From Corynebacterium appendicis CIP 107643 (GTDB lineage: Bacteria > Actinomycetota > Actinomycetes > Mycobacteriales > Mycobacteriaceae), in assembly GCF_030408415.1 (NCBI RefSeq), contig NZ_CP046976.1, forward strand, positions 62,001 to 126,000: 64,000 bases of DNA, given 5' to 3'. Below the pieces are notes generated by a model. The model did no database searches and had not been told where the DNA came from. It saw only the letters and a list, made by a program, of their open reading frames with translations. Position numbers and translations under genes: made by a program. The first letter of the stretch is position 1. Every line of letters starts with the position of its first letter. This document shows, one piece after another, positions 26,023 to 33,450 of this stretch.

Positions 26023-26814
26023 TCAGTCCTGCTCGTCGAAGCGGGTGAGAAGGTCGCGGACGTAGTCGCCGGCTTCGGGGCCTTCGTAGGCTTCGACGAC
26101 TTCGTCGACGAGGCCGGCTTGTTTGATCTCGCCCTTGTCCACCCAGAGGGCGGTGTTGCAGAGCTGGGCCAGGAAATCGTTGGAGTGGCTGGCAAAGACG
26201 AGGATGCCGGATCGCTTGACCAGTTCGGCGAGGCGTACGCGGGCTTTGGCCATGAAGGCGGCGTCGACGGCGCCGATGCCTTCGTCGAGCAAAAGAATCT
26301 CAGGCTCAATGGATGTGACAACACCAAGGGCCAAACGCACGCGCATGCCGGATGAGTAGGTGCGCAGGGGCATGGAGAGGTAGTCGCCGAGCTCTGAGAA
26401 TTCGGCGATCTCGTCCATCTTGGCTTTCATCTGCTTACGGGTCTGGCCGAGGAAGAGGCCACGGATGATGATGTTCTCGTACCCGGAGATCTCCGGGTCC
26501 ATGCCAACGCCGAGGTCGAAGACCGGGGCGACGCGGCCGCGGACATCGGCGACACCGCGGGTGGGCTCGTAAATACCGCTCAACAGGCGGAGCAACGTGG
26601 ACTTGCCAGCACCGTTGTGGCCAACCAAGCCCACGCGGTCGCCTTCGCGCAGGTGCAGGTTGACGTCGCGGAGAGCTTCAACGACCACGGTGTTCGAGTC
26701 GTTTTTGCCGATGGCCCCGCCGGCGGAACTCATGACCGCTTTCTTCAGGGAGCGGGACTTGGCGTCGAAGATGGGGAAGTCGACGCAGGCGTTGTAGGTG
26801 TCAATGGAAACCAT
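26023..26814 (-). CDS. wzt: Galactan/polysaccharide ABC exporter, ATP-binding subunit (Wzt type)
   Basis: A 263-residue ATPase. Walker A is GHNGAGKSTLL (around residue 70), the signature is YSSGMRVRLA, and Walker B is EILLLDEGIGAVD. It matches mycobacterial Rv3781, the ATPase of the exporter thought to flip the lipid-linked galactan precursor to the outer face. It follows wzm with a 15-base gap and a good AAGGAG ribosome-binding site, so both subunits come from one transcript. It lacks the long C-terminal sugar-recognition domain of O-antigen Wzt proteins. Confidence 0.88.
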   Translation of the reverse strand: MVSIDTYNACVDFPIFDAKSRSLKKAVMSSAGGAIGKNDSNTVVVEALRDVNLHLREGDRVGLVGHNGAGKSTLLRLLSGIYEPTRGVADVRGRVAPVFDLGVGMDPEISGYENIIIRGLFLGQTRKQMKAKMDEIAEFSELGDYLSMPLRTYSSGMRVRLALGVVTSIEPEILLLDEGIGAVDAAFMAKARVRLAELVKRSGILVFASHSNDFLAQLCNTALWVDKGEIKQAGLVDEVVEAYEGPEAGDYVRDLLTRFDEQD

Positions 26815-26829
26815 GGTGAACTCCTTGAT

Positions 26830-27717
26830 CTACACCCAGTACGGGACGCGGAAGCGCCACTGGCGCATGGCGATCATGGCGAGGAACAAGCCGATGACGG
26901 TGCCGGCCAGCACGATTCCCCAGTGGTATGCGGCCAGAGGCTCGCCGATGAGCGGGGCGCGGACGACTTCGAGGTAGTGGTAGAGCGGGTTGAGTTCGGC
27001 GATGCGTGCACGCTGGGCGACCTCGCCGCCCTGGTCGCGCAGTGTTTTCGTGGTCCAGACGATCGGGGTCACGTAGAACAGCAGCTGGACGAGAGCTTCG
27101 AGCAGCGGAGCGACGTCGCGGAAGCGGGTGGCGATGATGCCGAAGAGCATGGTCACCCACACGCCGTTGATGACCATCAGGGCGAGTGCCGGGATGAACA
27201 AGAACACGTTCCAGCCCAGATCAATGCGGAACACCAGCACGAGGATCAGCCAGATCACCATGTTGTGGGCGAAGAACAGCAGCTGGCGCCACACCAGGCG
27301 GTAGACGTGCACAGACAGGGCTGACGGAAGTTGTTTGATTAAGCCTTCGTTCTCGATGAAGACGTTCGCGCCGTCCTTGATGCAGCCGGAGATGAAGCCC
27401 CAGACGATGAAGCCCACGGTGACGTGGGGGAGGAACTCGCGCACGGAGATCTGGAACAGCATGGAGTACAGCAGGCCGAGCGCCAGCGACATGACACCGG
27501 TGGCGATGGTGATCCACAGCGGTCCGAGCGTCGAACGGCGGTAGCGCTGCTTGATGTCCTGCCAGCCGAGCTGGAGCCACAGTTCGTACTGGCCCCAGCC
27601 ACGCGCGAGGTCGGAACCGGCTGCGCCGAGTGTGGTCGACTTCGAAGCGGGAGTGTCGTGATTGGCTGCCGAGGTCATGCGGGAGACGTCGGCAAGCAGC
27701 TTTTCGTTGTCCTGCAC
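26830..27717 (-). CDS. wzm: Galactan/polysaccharide ABC exporter, permease subunit (Wzm type)
   Basis: A 295-residue ABC-2-type permease with six membrane helices between about residues 50 and 285, in the arrangement of Rv3783 and TagG/Wzm exporters. The amphipathic element WLQLGWQDIKQRYRRSTLGPLW before the first helix (first ten residues given in full are WLQLGWQDIK) contacts the ATPase. GTG 27717 gives a short soluble N-terminus and is preferred over an open-frame start at 27801; ATG 27678 is also possible. It works with the Wzt subunit encoded next. Confidence 0.86.
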   Translation of the reverse strand: MQDNEKLLADVSRMTSAANHDTPASKSTTLGAAGSDLARGWGQYELWLQLGWQDIKQRYRRSTLGPLWITIATGVMSLALGLLYSMLFQISVREFLPHVTVGFIVWGFISGCIKDGANVFIENEGLIKQLPSALSVHVYRLVWRQLLFFAHNMVIWLILVLVFRIDLGWNVFLFIPALALMVINGVWVTMLFGIIATRFRDVAPLLEALVQLLFYVTPIVWTTKTLRDQGGEVAQRARIAELNPLYHYLEVVRAPLIGEPLAAYHWGIVLAGTVIGLFLAMIAMRQWRFRVPYWV

Positions 27718-27831
27718 TTGTCCCACCCTAGTGCCCTGCGTGGGCCAAGTTGTGCAGGCATACTTGTTGCTTGTGGCGTGGGTGGTGTTCAATATCCACA
27801 CACATTGATTTCGTCCGGAAGGGAGCGGGTC

Positions 27832-29082
27832 GTGGCTTACGATGTTGCCAGCGTGCGTGGGCTATATACCTCACTTTCGGATGGGTGGACCTATCTCAAT
27901 GCGCATGATTGCCCGCAGGTGCCGGAGCGGGTGTCGGCGGCGGTGTCGCGTTCGTTCAGGATGGCCACGGCGGTAGCGGCCCCGGAGGTCAATGCCGGGT
28001 CGCACTCGCGGAAGGCGATGGGGCGTCCGGAGGGGGAGACGTTCGTGGCGTCGGCACGCCATGCGGTCGCGGATCTCGTGGGGGCGTCGGCGGAGCGCGT
28101 GGTGCTGGGCCCGAGTTTGCCTGTGCTGTACGCGTCGTTGGTGGCGGCGATGAAACCGTTGCTCCGCTACGACTCGTCGCTGGTGACCAATCCGCTCGAC
28201 AAGCCGGAGCTCACCGCAGCTGTGCGCCGCGCGCCGGCCAAGGTCCGTACGGCACACGCAGATTTGGGCACAGGCGAGCTTCCTGCGTGGCAATACGCGC
28301 AGCTTATCGACGGCACCACCCGCCTCGTCTCCCTCCCCGCCGCCCACGCGACGCTGGGAACGGTGGCCCCTATTTCCGCGATTGTCGATCAGGTTCGTGA
28401 ACGCTCGCGTGCCTGGGTCGTCGTGGATTCCTCTTCTTATGCGCCGTACCACGCGATCGATTTCGAAGAGTGGGGCGCTGATGTCGTCGGTATCGACCTC
28501 GGTGCGTTGGGCGGGCCGCATATGGCTGCGCTCGTGGTGCGCGATACTGCGATGTTCAAGCGGATGGAATCTCTCAGCGGTGATGAGCGTGTCATGGGTG
28601 CGGAGAAGCTGCAGCTGGATGTCTCGCCCGGTCTCGCCGGCGGCGCCGCTGCTCTCGTCGACCACCTGGCGGATCTCGTTCCAGACCAGGGCGGGCGCGC
28701 CACGCGCCGGGCGCGTTTGACGCGGTCGATGGGGCAGATGACCGCCTACCTGGACGCTCTGCGCGACGATTTGTACACCTTCTTGGGCACCCTGCCCGCC
28801 GTCCACATTCTCGGCGTGACGGGCGAGGCGGCCTCCGAGGCCAGCACCGACCGCACTCCGCGCCTTTCTTTCGGTGTGCAGGGTGTGCCCGCGGCGACGG
28901 TGTACGAGAGGCTCTTCGACAACGGCATCGTCACCACGCTGACCACACCGGAGCAGGCGACGCCGCTGCTCACAGAAATGGGCATCGAGGAAATGGGCGG
29001 TGCCGTCACCGTCGGTCTGGGCCCGTTCAACACGGAGGCTGACGTGGAACAGCTCATCCGCGTCGTGGCGTCCCTGGCATGA
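27832..29082 (+). CDS. Cysteine desulfurase-like class V aminotransferase-fold protein (Rv3778c-like)
   Basis: A 416-residue PLP-fold (type I) protein resembling Rv3778c and the VC1184 cysteine desulfurase group: AYDVASVRGLYTSLSDGW at the start and VVVDSSSYAPYHAIDFEEWG in the middle. By eye the segment that should carry the PLP lysine (as in S-x-x-K-F-F-G-P-H) reads DLGALGGPH, with alanine where lysine is expected, so catalysis is doubtful. No catalytic cysteine is evident. GTG 27832 follows a GGGAGCGGG ribosome-binding site. It borders the galactan exporter genes as in mycobacteria, but its role is unknown. Confidence 0.75.
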   Translation: MAYDVASVRGLYTSLSDGWTYLNAHDCPQVPERVSAAVSRSFRMATAVAAPEVNAGSHSRKAMGRPEGETFVASARHAVADLVGASAERVVLGPSLPVLYASLVAAMKPLLRYDSSLVTNPLDKPELTAAVRRAPAKVRTAHADLGTGELPAWQYAQLIDGTTRLVSLPAAHATLGTVAPISAIVDQVRERSRAWVVVDSSSYAPYHAIDFEEWGADVVGIDLGALGGPHMAALVVRDTAMFKRMESLSGDERVMGAEKLQLDVSPGLAGGAAALVDHLADLVPDQGGRATRRARLTRSMGQMTAYLDALRDDLYTFLGTLPAVHILGVTGEAASEASTDRTPRLSFGVQGVPAATVYERLFDNGIVTTLTTPEQATPLLTEMGIEEMGGAVTVGLGPFNTEADVEQLIRVVASLA

Positions 29083-29098
29083 GCCACAGGCTCCGGTG

Positions 29099-29130
29099 TT
29101 GACGGGACCCGCCCGGCCGTGTTGTAAGGT
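29099..29130 (+). promoter_or_regulatory. Probable promoter of tRNA-Ser(UGA)
   Basis: TTGACG 29099-29104 and TGTAAG 29123-29128, spaced 18 bases, 29 bases before the tRNA 5' end. Confidence 0.45.
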
Positions 29131-29157
29131 GATTGAGTCGCAATTGCTTTGCGATGG

Positions 29158-29242
29158 GGAGACGTGGCAGAGCGGCCGAATGCACTGGTCTTGAAAACCA
29201 GCGAGGGTCACACCTCCGGGGGTTCAAATCCCCCCGTCTCCG
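29158..29242 (+). tRNA. tRNA-Ser(UGA)
   Basis: Cloverleaf with acceptor arms GGAGACG/CGTCTCC, long variable arm, T-arm GGTTCAAATCC and anticodon loop CTTGAAA (anticodon TGA). The discriminator is G, as in serine tRNAs. The gene encodes only -CA after it, so CCA must be completed. Confidence 0.95.
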
Positions 29243-29251
29243 CAGGTACAA

Positions 29252-30163
29252 CTACAGGTGGCGTGAAATTTGCTGCGCCATGAATCGCGAGCCGGCTGGC
29301 GTCGGGTGCAGTCCCATATTGTGCTGGGCGTGGGGGTCGATGACGCCGGCGACCCAGCGCTGGGAGTCCCGTGCGCAGGTGCTGTGGTGACGTGACGGGT
29401 GCATCATTTCCACGTAGGTCGCGCCGGAAGCGGCGGCTGCTGCGCGCTGGTGGCCGCGGTTGGTGTGCTCGATCTGGTGCAGGGTGGGCATTGGCACGCC
29501 GAGCGGTGCATTAGGCGCGACGTTGATGAAGCACAGGCTGTTGAGGCGGTCCGGTTCGGTGATGGACAGGGAGCCGCTGAGGAGGATCTTGGCGTTCGGC
29601 GCGGCAACGCGTGCCTTGGAGACACCTTGCCGGATGTTGTTGATGTAGTCGTTGCGCATCTTGGCGGCGTTGAACGGCTGTGCGCCACGCTGGATGCCGT
29701 AGGGGCCGTAGTCGTTGATGCCCACGGCGATGACGATTGCGCGGGTGCCGCGGTGAATGTCGCCGGCCGCGATGGCTTTGTCGATCTTGCCGGGGATGAC
29801 GTGCGAGGACTCCGCGGTGCAGGAGTAGTCCGCGATGGGTGCGCGGGCGATCGAGCCGAGCTGGCGGGGCCAGTTATCGGGGGCTTGCAGGCAGCCGAGG
29901 CGGCTGGGGTAGGTGCCCCACACGAAGTGATGGACCTGGGGGAGCGGGACCTTCTTCAGGGTATTGCGGAGTTCGTCGGGATTAGAAGTGTAGGAGTCGC
30001 CGAAGGTGACGATATTGCCGTTCGGGGCTGCGTGCGCGTCGGGAACGCCGGTGCCGACAGCGCCGATGCCCGCGACCGCCAGGGCGGCGGTGGTGAGCAG
30101 GCGGGTGAGACCGAAGCGGCGGTGCGTGCGACGGGGTGCACGGCGGGTACGGGAGGTAGACAT
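29252..30163 (-). CDS. Secreted SGNH/GDSL-family hydrolase
   Basis: A 303-residue exported protein. An arginine-rich n-region (RTRRAPRRTHRR) precedes a hydrophobic signal sequence, with probable cleavage after DAHA. The mature enzyme opens with NIVTFGDSYTSNP, the GDS block; GIN in AVGINDYG fits block III, and the C-terminal HNMGLHPTPAG supplies the block V histidine. It is likely a lipase/esterase acting on cell-envelope or host lipids; the substrate is unknown. ATG 30163 is preferred over 30220 because it starts the signal peptide. The 230-bp upstream gap holds a possible iron-type operator. Confidence 0.85.
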   Translation of the reverse strand: MSTSRTRRAPRRTHRRFGLTRLLTTAALAVAGIGAVGTGVPDAHAAPNGNIVTFGDSYTSNPDELRNTLKKVPLPQVHHFVWGTYPSRLGCLQAPDNWPRQLGSIARAPIADYSCTAESSHVIPGKIDKAIAAGDIHRGTRAIVIAVGINDYGPYGIQRGAQPFNAAKMRNDYINNIRQGVSKARVAAPNAKILLSGSLSITEPDRLNSLCFINVAPNAPLGVPMPTLHQIEHTNRGHQRAAAAASGATYVEMMHPSRHHSTCARDSQRWVAGVIDPHAQHNMGLHPTPAGSRFMAQQISRHL

Positions 30164-30256
30164 GATTCCTCGGTTTCTTCGTCGGGGTGTGTGCGGCCGA
30201 ATTGGTCGCGTCAGCCACATGCGTCACACATGCTAGTTGATTCGGTGGTCAAAATG

Positions 30257-30296
30257 TTAGGGAAGCCTTGAGAAACTAAATAACTAAGGCACCTTA
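30257..30296. promoter_or_regulatory. Weak candidate DtxR-like operator upstream of the SGNH hydrolase
   Basis: TTAGGGAAGCCTTGAGAAA (30257-30275) matches the DtxR 19-bp pattern at 12 positions by eye, and a second dyad, TAAGG-CA-CCTTA (30285-30296), follows. Both lie about 100 bases upstream of the SGNH start, next to a TAACAT -10-like hexamer on the minus strand. The resemblance is modest. Confidence 0.25.
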
Positions 30297-30315
30297 CTGG
30301 GGCGTAGTTACGCAC

Positions 30316-30355
30316 GAAAAATCCCGCCTCCACGGTGGGATGCCGTGGAAGCGGG
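30316..30355 (-). terminator. Rho-independent terminator after the holin-like gene
   Basis: On the minus strand an imperfect 13-bp stem (CCCGC-TTCCACGG with CCGTGGA-GGCGGG, one mismatch) is followed by ATTTTTCG. It lies just downstream of the stop codon of the gene at 30393-30776. Confidence 0.85.
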
Positions 30356-30392
30356 GTGGTGACGCGCGGAGCGGATCCGGCAGCGGGCTGGC

Positions 30393-30776
30393 TTAGTTCT
30401 TGGCCCTGTCGCCGGACAGGCCGGTGGCATTGAAGATCGCCTCGACGATCCAGGTGGCGATCGCCATGACGATCGCGCCGACGAATGCGGCCCAGAAACC
30501 GCTGATGTCCAGGCCGTTGCCCAGCCCGTCGGAAATCCAGCCGACGATGGAGAACAGCAGTGTGTTCACCAGCAGGGAGAACAGGCCCAGCGTGATGATG
30601 GTCAGTGGAAGGCTGATCGTCTTCACGATCGGGGAGATGAAGGCGTTGACGAACATGAAGACCAGTGCGACCCAAATGAAGGCGCCGACACCGCCAAGAA
30701 TTTCGACGCCCGGGACGATCAGGGTGACCAGCCACAGCGCAATGGCGGTCATGACGACATCAAGGACAAAACGCAT
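30393..30776 (-). CDS. Phage-holin-family/YvlD-like membrane protein
   Basis: A 127-residue protein with four membrane helices of the 'phage holin family / superfamily IV' type common in actinobacterial chromosomes: VMTAIALWLVTLIVPGVEI, FIWVALVFMFVNAFISPIVK, ITLGLFSLLVNTLLF and a C-terminal helix. These chromosomal proteins are not evidence of prophage; no phage genes are nearby. Function is unknown. A GGAG ribosome-binding site precedes the start, and the terminator at 30316 ends the transcript. Confidence 0.8.
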   Translation of the reverse strand: MRFVLDVVMTAIALWLVTLIVPGVEILGGVGAFIWVALVFMFVNAFISPIVKTISLPLTIITLGLFSLLVNTLLFSIVGWISDGLGNGLDISGFWAAFVGAIVMAIATWIVEAIFNATGLSGDRAKN

Positions 30777-30848
30777 GATGAGCTCTCCTACGTAATTTCT
30801 AGGTTAAAACTCTTATTACTTACGCTTTCAATTTACGCGATAAGTCAA

Positions 30849-31277
30849 TCACTGTTCAAAGAGCTCGTGGATGATGTGGAATTGGCGGTCGCCGGGGACG
30901 TCGATAAGCGCGCTTTGAGCTTGTCGACGCGCGGGCCCGCTCTTCGCGGCAACCACGCGCACCGCGTCGAGGCCGAGCGGGTGGGTTGCCTCGACCGTCG
31001 CGCTGGCACCGTCGGTGTAGGAGAGCTGCTGCGGGTCAAGTGCGGAGTCGATGTCGATGTCCGCCTCGCCGACGAGGACGCCGAGGAGAAGGGTGTCTTC
31101 GCTGAGCTGCGGGATTGCGCGCGGGGTGAGGTAAAACGTCGTGCTGAGTGCGCTGTCTGCGGCGAGGTCGGATGCGGGCACCGGCGCCCACGCGATCCAC
31201 GACGAGACATTCTCGCGTGTCGGTGCGGCGCCGTCGCCTGTGGCGAAACCGGAGGTGAGGGAGTAGTTGAGTTTCAT
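30849..31277 (-). CDS. Hypothetical protein, 142 aa
   Basis: I do not recognise the family. The protein is soluble and predominantly beta-strand in appearance (LNYSLTSGFATG, STTFYLTPRAI, TLLLGVLVGEADIDI). The ATG follows TAGGAT by seven bases, giving a leaderless start. One copy of the GCTTATCGACG motif (30899-30909) falls within it and reads as Leu-Ile-Asp. The product is unlinked to its neighbours by any visible feature. Confidence 0.55.
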   Translation of the reverse strand: MKLNYSLTSGFATGDGAAPTRENVSSWIAWAPVPASDLAADSALSTTFYLTPRAIPQLSEDTLLLGVLVGEADIDIDSALDPQQLSYTDGASATVEATHPLGLDAVRVVAAKSGPARRQAQSALIDVPGDRQFHIIHELFEQ

Positions 31278-31301
31278 GCCCGCAATCCTAGCGTTTTCTA
31301 A

Positions 31302-31361
31302 TCAGCCAGCTTTTTGCCCAGCTCGATTCCCCAGAGCGGTGCGGAAGGTGAATTTACGCAT
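31302..31361 (-). pseudogene. Possible 5' remnant of a secreted-protein gene (19 codons)
   Basis: Directly after the trypsin-like gene, an AAAGGA ribosome-binding site and ATG 31361 open a 19-codon frame (MRKFTFRTALGNRAGQKAG) closed by TGA. The basic start looks like the beginning of a signal peptide, but no hydrophobic core follows. It could be the stump of a second protease gene, a very short real peptide, or chance. Confidence 0.3.
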
Positions 31362-31393
31362 GGGAAAAAATCCTTTCGGTGTGTTTGGTGTGT

Positions 31394-32056
31394 TTAGAGT
31401 CCAGCTGTGGCGAGGAGATTCTCCGGCAAGAACGTCAGAGCGGAGTACTCGCCGTTCCCGCCGTTGAGGATGCCTGCGAGGCAACCGGCATCGGTGACAA
31501 CGGGAGCTCCGGAGTCACCGCGTTCGGATTCGTTGTTGGTGAGCACGTACTCGACCGGGTGCTCTTCACCGAACGCGTTGGCCTCCTTCTGGACCGGCTC
31601 GGAAACCACGGTGCCTGTTTGTTCGCCGGAGAAAGCTCCGTCCATGATCACGGCATCGGTGGGTTCCGGAGTTTCGGCGCAGGCGAAGGCTGTGGAATCA
31701 GGGAGAGAGTTAACATCGTAGCTGTCGGCAATTTCGATTAACGCGATGTCGATGCCTTTGTTATCGACAAGATAGTTGTCGGTGATTGTGCCGAGAACCC
31801 TGTCGCCGTCGCGCACCTCAGCGCCTTCAGGCCCACAGTGACCGGCAGTGACCGCGACGTCCCCGGAGAGGAAGGTCACGGAGCACTTATTCACCGTTTC
31901 ACCGTCTGCATGGGTGGTGATGACAGGGGTCTCGCTTGCAGCTGACTCCTGCGGATTGAAGATGAAGAATCCTGCGCCGGCAGTGGCCGCAGTGGCAGTG
32001 GCGCAAAAAGGGGAGCCTAAGAATAGGCTAATTACGTGCGGGAAATCGCATTCCAC
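31394..32056 (-). CDS. Trypsin-like serine protease (S1 family), putative secreted
   Basis: A 220-residue chymotrypsin-fold protease with the full triad by motif: TAGHCG (H73), DIALIEI (D103) and ERGDSGAPV (S182). Cysteine pairs C58/C74 and others suggest an exported protein. The N-terminus is odd: the only usable start is GTG 32056 inside the pat gene, giving MECDFPHVISLFLGSPF, a weak signal sequence without basic residues. The true start may be a non-ATG codon downstream, or the original signal peptide has been lost (see the orphan MRKFTF frame at 31302). The substrate is unknown. Confidence 0.8.
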   Translation of the reverse strand: MECDFPHVISLFLGSPFCATATAATAGAGFFIFNPQESAASETPVITTHADGETVNKCSVTFLSGDVAVTAGHCGPEGAEVRDGDRVLGTITDNYLVDNKGIDIALIEIADSYDVNSLPDSTAFACAETPEPTDAVIMDGAFSGEQTGTVVSEPVQKEANAFGEEHPVEYVLTNNESERGDSGAPVVTDAGCLAGILNGGNGEYSALTFLPENLLATAGL

Positions 32057-33057
32057 GCTGACAGGAATTCTTCAGCGTCGTCACGGTTGGTCACAGTGAC
32101 GCGCAAACCCTCGGGGAAGGCGCGGACAAGGATTCCACGGTTTGCCAGCTGCTGGGCAAGATCGGCGGCGTCCACACCCGGCAGCCACACGAAGTTAGCT
32201 TGGGAGCGTAGGGCGCCGATGCCGTCGGCGACCTCGTCGCGTGCGTCGATGGTGTCCTCGACACGGGCGAGCAGCTCCTCGGAGTGCTCGAGGGATGCGA
32301 TCGCGCCAGCCTGCGCGACAGCGCTGACCTGGAAGGGAATGCCCATCTTGTCCAGCGCCTCGATGAGGTCGGGGGCGCCGAAGGCGTAGCCGATGCGGGC
32401 GCCGGCCAAGCCGTAGGCCTTGGAGAAGGTGCGCAGGCACACCAGGTTCGGGTAATCGCGGAACACGCTGCAGCCCTCGACCGCATCCGGGTCGCGGTTG
32501 TACTCCACATAGGCCTCGTCCAGCGCCACGGTCACGTGCTCGGGCACGCGGTCCATGAACGCGGTGAATTCGGAGCGGGTGATCACCTGACCGCTCGGAT
32601 TGTTGGGGGAGCAGAGGAAGATCAGGGAGGTGGAATCGTCGATAAGCGAAAGCATGCCCTCGAGGTCGTGCTTGCCGTCGGCAAGGAGCGGGACTGGGCG
32701 TGCTTCTGTGCCCACGACCTGGCAAAAGATCGGGTACGCCTCGAAGCTGCGCCACGGGAAGATGACGTTGTTCTCCGGTGTCGACGTCGCTTGCACGAGC
32801 TGCTGGCACAGCGCGGACGAGCCGCAGCCGACCGTGACGTTTTCCGGCTCGACGCCCAGGTGGCGGGCGATCGCGCGGCGCAGCGACACCGAGCCCATGT
32901 CCGGGTACCTGTTCGCCCCGCGCGCGGCCGCGACCATCGCTTCCACCGCCGACGGCAACGGGCCCTGCGGAGCCTCGTTCGAGGACAGCTTGAGCGCGTC
33001 CGGGTCGCTCTTGCCCGGGACGTAGGACGGAATGTCGGCGAGGTCGCGGCGAATCAT
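32032..33057 (-). CDS. pat: Aromatic amino acid / histidinol-phosphate aminotransferase (Pat type)
   Basis: A 341-residue class I/II aminotransferase of the HisC family. The start KLSSNEAPQGPLPSA matches corynebacterial Pat, which makes phenylalanine and tyrosine from their keto acids. PLP-site motifs are CSPNNPSG, DEAYVEY and TFSKAYGLAGARIGY (the lysine). Whether it also serves histidine synthesis cannot be read here; hisC elsewhere would be expected. TAGACT 33066-33071 (minus strand) is eight bases before the ATG, so the message is leaderless. The 3' end overlaps the protease frame by 25 bases. Confidence 0.85.
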   Translation of the reverse strand: MIRRDLADIPSYVPGKSDPDALKLSSNEAPQGPLPSAVEAMVAAARGANRYPDMGSVSLRRAIARHLGVEPENVTVGCGSSALCQQLVQATSTPENNVIFPWRSFEAYPIFCQVVGTEARPVPLLADGKHDLEGMLSLIDDSTSLIFLCSPNNPSGQVITRSEFTAFMDRVPEHVTVALDEAYVEYNRDPDAVEGCSVFRDYPNLVCLRTFSKAYGLAGARIGYAFGAPDLIEALDKMGIPFQVSAVAQAGAIASLEHSEELLARVEDTIDARDEVADGIGALRSQANFVWLPGVDAADLAQQLANRGILVRAFPEGLRVTVTNRDDAEEFLSAWNAISRT

Positions 33058-33092
33058 GCTTTAAGAGTCTATTCCCACCGGCACCCAGGTTT

Positions 33093-33121
33093 TTGTCCGG
33101 CTGCCCTGTTGTGGGTAGTGT
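33093..33121 (+). promoter_or_regulatory. Promoter of the tRNA-Ser(GCU)-tRNA-Arg pair
   Basis: TTGTCC 33093-33098 and TAGTGT 33116-33121, spaced 17 bases, 13 bases before the tRNA-Ser 5' end. Confidence 0.55.
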
Positions 33122-33134
33122 GTAACAAGGCTAT

Positions 33135-33224
33135 GGAGATGTGCCAGAGTGGCCGATTGGGGCTCCCTGCTAAGGAGTTGACCTTTCACGAGGTCCGCAG
33201 GTTCAAATCCTGTCATCTCCGCCA
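33135..33224 (+). tRNA. tRNA-Ser(GCU)
   Basis: Acceptor GGAGATG pairs with CATCTCC; anticodon loop CTGCTAA (GCT) for AGC/AGU codons. It has the long variable arm of a serine tRNA and an encoded CCA end. tRNA-Arg begins one base after it, so both are cut from one transcript. Confidence 0.95.
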
Positions 33225-33225
33225 T

Positions 33226-33301
33226 GCGCCCGTAGCTCAACGGATAGAGCATCTGACTACGGATCAGAAGGTTGGGGGTTCGAATCCCTCCGGGCGCACC
33301 A
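33226..33301 (+). tRNA. tRNA-Arg(ACG), copy 1
   Basis: Acceptor GCGCCCG/CGGGCGC, anticodon loop CTACGGA (ACG; reads CGN after A-to-I editing by TadA, whose gene is at 40118). CCA is encoded. It is identical over 76 bases to the copy at 34872. Confidence 0.95.
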
Positions 33302-33450
33302 CTTTTTCGCTGGTCAGAGGATTTTCTGGTTGGCGATTTTCTGTTGCTGCGGCCCACTACCGTTAAGCCCGCGTCGCGGAGCCACCTATCTATTACGCTC
33401 GCAGGTGACTTATGGCCCCGCGGGGAGTGGGATGAGAGAAAGAGGTCGCT
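33302..33450 (+). other. 149-bp 5' region of mgtE, structured but unassigned
   Basis: The gap contains two tight hairpin-forming sequences: CCGCG-T-CGCGG (33370s) and CCCCGCGGGG (about 33417-33426), then GAAAGAGG as ribosome-binding site. I looked for an M-box or yybP-type riboswitch and could not match the conserved core. No ORF is visible. An RNA regulatory element is possible because many mgtE genes have one. Confidence 0.3.

Noticed and set aside
30393..30776. Prophage remnant suggested by the holin-family gene
   Set aside because: The protein is the chromosomal four-helix type and no other phage genes, attachment sites or integrase are near.
33302..33450. M-box (Mg2+) riboswitch before mgtE
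   Set aside because: Length and conserved core segments do not match what I know of the M-box; only generic GC-rich hairpins are present.
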